A program made the position numbers and the translations under genes. From NCBI GenBank assembly GCA_031264475.1, contig JAISEA010000023.1, positions 1 through 15,138 on the forward strand: DNA of 15,138 bases. The letters are read 5' to 3'. The notes beneath the pieces are model-generated. The model searched no databases, was not told where the DNA came from, and worked only from the letters and a program-made list of their open reading frames with translations. Source of the stretch: Treponema sp. Its GTDB lineage: Bacteria > Spirochaetota > Spirochaetia > Treponematales > Breznakiellaceae. Below are positions 15,072 through 15,138 of the stretch, in pieces. Each line of letters begins with the position of its first letter. Position 1 is the stretch's first letter.

Positions 15072-15138
15072 AAAAAAGAGAAGTTAGATCTGAATATAAC
15101 AAGTCTGAACAACAGACACCAACACTAAGCGGCTATTG
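15072..15138. other. AT-rich end of window, nothing recognised
   Basis: A short A-rich stretch with a partial copy of the dispersed motif (CAGACACC near 15113). No gene start is visible before the window ends. Confidence 0.35.

Overview
The window looks like a chromosomal segment from a spirochaete of the Treponema group, most likely one of the gut species. This is inference from three things: strong AGGAGG-type ribosome binding sites, two lipoproteins with relaxed spirochaete-like lipoboxes, and domain combinations I associate with termite-gut and rumen treponemes (a PL1 pectate lyase with FN3-like and beta-sandwich domains, FIVAR and Big_2-type repeats, and a C-terminal module ending in KFTVTN). 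No ribosomal marker is present, so the genus is not proven.

Layout. Positions 1-540 hold no convincing gene. They are a G-rich mosaic of repeats that includes a perfect 97-bp direct repeat. On the minus strand lie two large starch/glycogen enzymes: malQ (GH77 4-alpha-glucanotransferase, 4608-6602) and, downstream of it, a 1175-residue GH13 alpha-amylase-family protein (636-4163). A possible 54-residue membrane peptide overlaps the malQ stop codon by ATGA. A tandem array of twelve 21-bp hairpin units separates it from the GH13 gene. malQ has a clear sigma70-type promoter with a 9-bp inverted repeat covering the -35 box, and a leader with two hairpins just upstream of a perfect Shine-Dalgarno.

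The 1.05-kb divergent intergenic region (6603-7649) holds a second 21-bp array built from shuffled palindromic half-sites, then a 42-bp array. On the plus strand follows a two-gene operon. A lipoprotein PL1 pectate lyase (7650-10433) is followed 12 bp later by a 1440-residue lipoprotein (10446-14768). The second protein has one divergent and seven near-identical ~93-residue FIVAR-like units, a possible jelly-roll domain, two Ig-like domains, a carbohydrate-binding-like domain and a C-terminal module. The last 370 bp contain two heptamer arrays and a 23-bp array with an AACCG-AG-CGGTT palindrome.

How the genes may work together. malQ and the GH13 enzyme would act in the cytoplasm on maltodextrin or glycogen. 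The divergent operon would act at the cell envelope: the lyase cuts pectate, and the long repeat protein may be a stalk or adhesin carrying sugar-binding modules. The most unusual part of the window is the repeat architecture: two 21-bp hairpin arrays bracketing malQ, a two-unit higher-order FIVAR repeat, and a dispersed near-palindrome GGTGYCWGRCACC found only outside genes.
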